Assembly: GCA_964587525.1 (NCBI GenBank)
Contig: CAZPLZ010000163.1
Coordinates: 1-7,386 of the forward strand
DNA: 7,386 bases
Reading direction: 5' to 3'
Source of the DNA: CAZPLZ01 sp964587525
Lineage (GTDB): Bacteria > Oederibacteriota > CAKKQC01
Shown here one piece after another: positions 5,430 through 7,386 of this stretch (position 1 is its first letter; every line of letters begins with the position of its first letter). Both the position numbers and the translations under genes were made by a program. The notes beneath the pieces were generated by a model. The model saw only the letters and a list, made by a program, of their open reading frames with translations. It searched no databases and had not been told where the DNA came from.

Positions 5430-7386
5430 GCGGCTTTCGATTCGGGCTGGTACTGGGGGCGGCATGGTATCTCGCCGGGGCCCTCTGGATCCCTGCCTTC
5501 GCCGCTCCCATTGAGACAGGTGGTGAAGGAATCGTTCAGTCCATTCTGATCGAGGGGACGGTCAACGTGAAGCCTTCCGATATCTCCGCCCGGCTCAAAA
5601 CCCGCATTGGCGCTGTGTTGACCCGGGACACGTTGCGGGAGGATCTCAAGGAGATCTGGGCCATGGGGAAATTCGAGGACGCGGCTGTGGATGTCGTGCC
5701 TCAGGAGGACGGCTTCCGGGTGACGTTTATCGTGACCGAGCGCCCGATCATCCGTGAGGTCAGGTACCTCGGGGTGAAGGCGCTTGGTGAGCAGGACCTC
5801 AAAGAGAGCATGCCGGTCAATGAGGGGGATTTTTACGATCCCGTCAAGGTGAAGGGGGGTGAGGAGAAAATCCGTAAGGCGTACCGCGGTAAAGGGTACC
5901 CCGACGTGGCTGTCAGAAGTGAGCTGGTGCCGGCGGAGAAAGAGCGCGGCCAGATGGAGCTGGTGGTCACGGTGACCGAAGGGGCCAAGATCAAGATCAA
6001 CAGCATCAGCTTCGAAGGTAACAAGGTCTTTCCCGCAGGAGCGTTTAAGAAGGTCCTCAAAAACAAAGAAGCTGCTTTTTTCTTTAAGAGCGGGTTGTTT
6101 CTGAAAGACGAGCTGGAGCAGGACAAGCAACGCCTGCTTGAGTTTTACAAGGACGAGGGATACCAGAAGGCGCGGGTCCTGAGCGTCGAGGTGCTTCCCA
6201 CGCCCGAAAGTCAAGCGAACAAAGTGGATCTCACGTTTACGCTTGAAGAGGGCATACTCTACACCGTCCGCTCGGTTGAGTTCTCAGGCGCGACCCTGTT
6301 TCAGCGGCGTGAGCTTTTCCGCAAGCTGAATTTGTCAGTTGGCGCAACGCTTTCCCAGAGACAGTTGGACAAGGGGATCGCCGGTATCAGCGATCTGTAC
6401 ACCAAGCGGGGGTATATCTATGCCGCCGTCATACCCGACATCGTGTTTGAAGAAGTCAGGGGCAAAGGTCAGGCTGATCTGACGCTGCGCATCCATGAAG
6501 GTGCCGTTGCCTATCTGGATCGCATTCTGGTCCGGGGGAATGAGGAAACGAAGGACAAAGTGATCCTGCGTGAGCTCGTGGTCAAGGAGGGCGAGCCGTT
6601 CAACACGGACAAGATCCGCAAAAGCCAGGAGCGGGTCTATAACCTTGGATTCTTCGAGGACGTGAAGGTGTACACCGAGCCGAGCCTGAAGACTGGCAGG
6701 GAAAACCTCATCTTCGATGTGAGAGAGCGACAGACGGGCACCATCAGTTTGGGCGGCGGGTTCAGCTCGCAGTTCGGGTTCGTCGGGTTCCTGCAGCTTA
6801 CCAAGGCCAATCTGTTCGGGCTGGGCATTCGGATCAGCGCCGAATGGGAGATAGGCCAGAGACGCAAGAACATTTCATTGGACTACTTCGACCCGTACAT
6901 GTTTGACACCCCGGTCTCCCTGGGGCTGGGGTTCTGGGATACGGAGCGGGAGCTGCTGAATACCGACTTTTCGCAGCGGAGCACCGGCGGTTCGATTGAA
7001 TTCGGGTACCGGTTCTGGGTGGACTGGCGAGCCTCGCTGGGGTATCGATACCAGATTGACGATGTGGATCCGCTCAGAGATATAAATGGCCCGAAAGACG
7101 ATGGGGTTCCCGATGGCGTCTTCGATAAACATGATCTCCCGTCCGGAGTTCCAGACCAGCCGCAGCGCACCAGCAGCCCGATCCTCACCATCACCTGGGA
7201 TACGCGCGACAACATCTTCGATCCGATGAGGGGCACCTCGCATCGGCTCTTTGCCCAGGTGGCTGGCGGGCCGCTGCCGGGTGCGGGGTTCACGTTCCTG
7301 GGGGGCGACACGAAATTTTATAAGCTCATCTACGACGTGAGCTTCTTTCAACCGGCCCCGGCTCGCCTGCTGCCCGTCTTTCGAAA
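5426..7386 (+). CDS. bamA: Outer-membrane protein assembly factor BamA (3' end outside window)
   Basis: Omp85-family core of the BAM complex, which inserts beta-barrel proteins into the outer membrane. 653 codons are visible and the frame runs off the right edge. The TTG at 5426 is chosen because it is followed at once by a signal peptide (Arg5, hydrophobic 6-22, PAFA with cleavage after Ala26) and no in-frame ATG occurs until about residue 80. Five POTRA domains follow, each ending in a recognisable turn: P1 about 36-106 (VTERP), P2 108-187 (VTEGA), P3 188-277 (LEEGI), P4 278-360 (IHEGA), P5 361-436 (VRERQTG). The barrel begins near 438 (SLGGGFSS, KANLFGLG, DYFDPYMFD) and contains DNIFDPMRG at 595-603. 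The late VRGF lid-lock motif would lie beyond the edge. An Asp-rich stretch (545-577) enlarges one barrel loop. No clear Shine-Dalgarno precedes the TTG; the TTGA overlap suggests coupling to the cytochrome gene. Confidence 0.96.
   Translation, partial: MSGFRFGLVLGAAWYLAGALWIPAFAAPIETGGEGIVQSILIEGTVNVKPSDISARLKTRIGAVLTRDTLREDLKEIWAMGKFEDAAVDVVPQEDGFRVTFIVTERPIIREVRYLGVKALGEQDLKESMPVNEGDFYDPVKVKGGEEKIRKAYRGKGYPDVAVRSELVPAEKERGQMELVVTVTEGAKIKINSISFEGNKVFPAGAFKKVLKNKEAAFFFKSGLFLKDELEQDKQRLLEFYKDEGYQKARVLSVEVLPTPESQANKVDLTFTLEEGILYTVRSVEFSGATLFQRRELFRKLNLSVGATLSQRQLDKGIAGISDLYTKRGYIYAAVIPDIVFEEVRGKGQADLTLRIHEGAVAYLDRILVRGNEETKDKVILRELVVKEGEPFNTDKIRKSQERVYNLGFFEDVKVYTEPSLKTGRENLIFDVRERQTGTISLGGGFSSQFGFVGFLQLTKANLFGLGIRISAEWEIGQRRKNISLDYFDPYMFDTPVSLGLGFWDTERELLNTDFSQRSTGGSIEFGYRFWVDWRASLGYRYQIDDVDPLRDINGPKDDGVPDGVFDKHDLPSGVPDQPQRTSSPILTITWDTRDNIFDPMRGTSHRLFAQVAGGPLPGAGFTFLGGDTKFYKLIYDVSFFQPAPARLLPVFR

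Noticed and set aside
6065..6081. AT-rich stem (AAAGAAG, loop CTG, CTTTTTT) with a T run inside bamA
   Set aside because: The stem has almost no GC pairs and one G-U pair and lies in the POTRA3 coding region; it is better explained by Lys/Phe codons than by a terminator.
4097..6214. 705-codon open frame on the minus strand across the CNNM, cytochrome and bamA genes
   Set aside because: It lies wholly antisense to three well-recognised genes, spans their junctions, has low-complexity Arg/Ser/Pro/His-rich composition and no recognisable domain. Long antisense frames are expected in GC-rich coding DNA.

Overview
The window is a gene-dense, one-strand (+) stretch of what looks like a housekeeping region of a diderm (Gram-negative-type) bacterium. 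BamA with five POTRA domains, signal peptides and a periplasmic c-type cytochrome imply an outer membrane. The DNA is GC-rich by eye. The AspRS has the residues expected of a non-discriminating, GatCAB-dependent bacterial enzyme, and a DUF1573-cytochrome c fusion is present. Together these fit groups such as Nitrospirota, Methylomirabilota (NC10) or deltaproteobacteria-like lineages. I cannot fix the phylum from the sequence alone.

Layout: (1) positions 1-432, the 3' end of hisS (HisRS catalytic motif 3 and anticodon-binding domain); (2) 429-2225, aspS, starting at a GTG inside the hisS stop (GTGA overlap); (3) 2229-3158, a PhoH/YbeZ-type ATPase starting 3 bases after aspS; (4) 3159-3229, the only real intergenic gap (71 bases), with a perfect 7-bp hairpin directly before the next start; (5) 3230-4588, a CNNM/CorC-type protein (DUF21, CBS pair, CorC_HlyC domain); (6) 4593-5429, an exported DUF1573 domain fused to a cytochrome c region with two CXXCH motifs; (7) 5426 to the window end, bamA, starting at a TTG that overlaps the previous stop (TTGA) and running off the right edge after all five POTRA domains and the first part of the barrel.

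Functionally, the first three genes form a translation/RNA block (two aminoacyl-tRNA synthetases and an RNA-associated ATPase). The last three form an envelope block (inner-membrane CNNM protein, periplasmic redox protein, outer-membrane assembly factor). Within each block genes abut or overlap by 4 bases, so each is probably one transcript. Whether the two blocks share a transcript is open. The phoH to CNNM order recalls ybeZ-ybeY-ybeX of enterobacteria, but ybeY is missing between them.

No RNA gene, mobile element, CRISPR array, convincing promoter or rho-independent terminator was seen. I found no clear new defence or mobile system. The points most worth a second look are the DUF1573-diheme cytochrome fusion coupled to bamA, the hairpin that would hide the CNNM ribosome-binding site, the non-discriminating AspRS signature with odd active-site and anticodon-loop substitutions, and an Asp-rich insertion in the BamA barrel.
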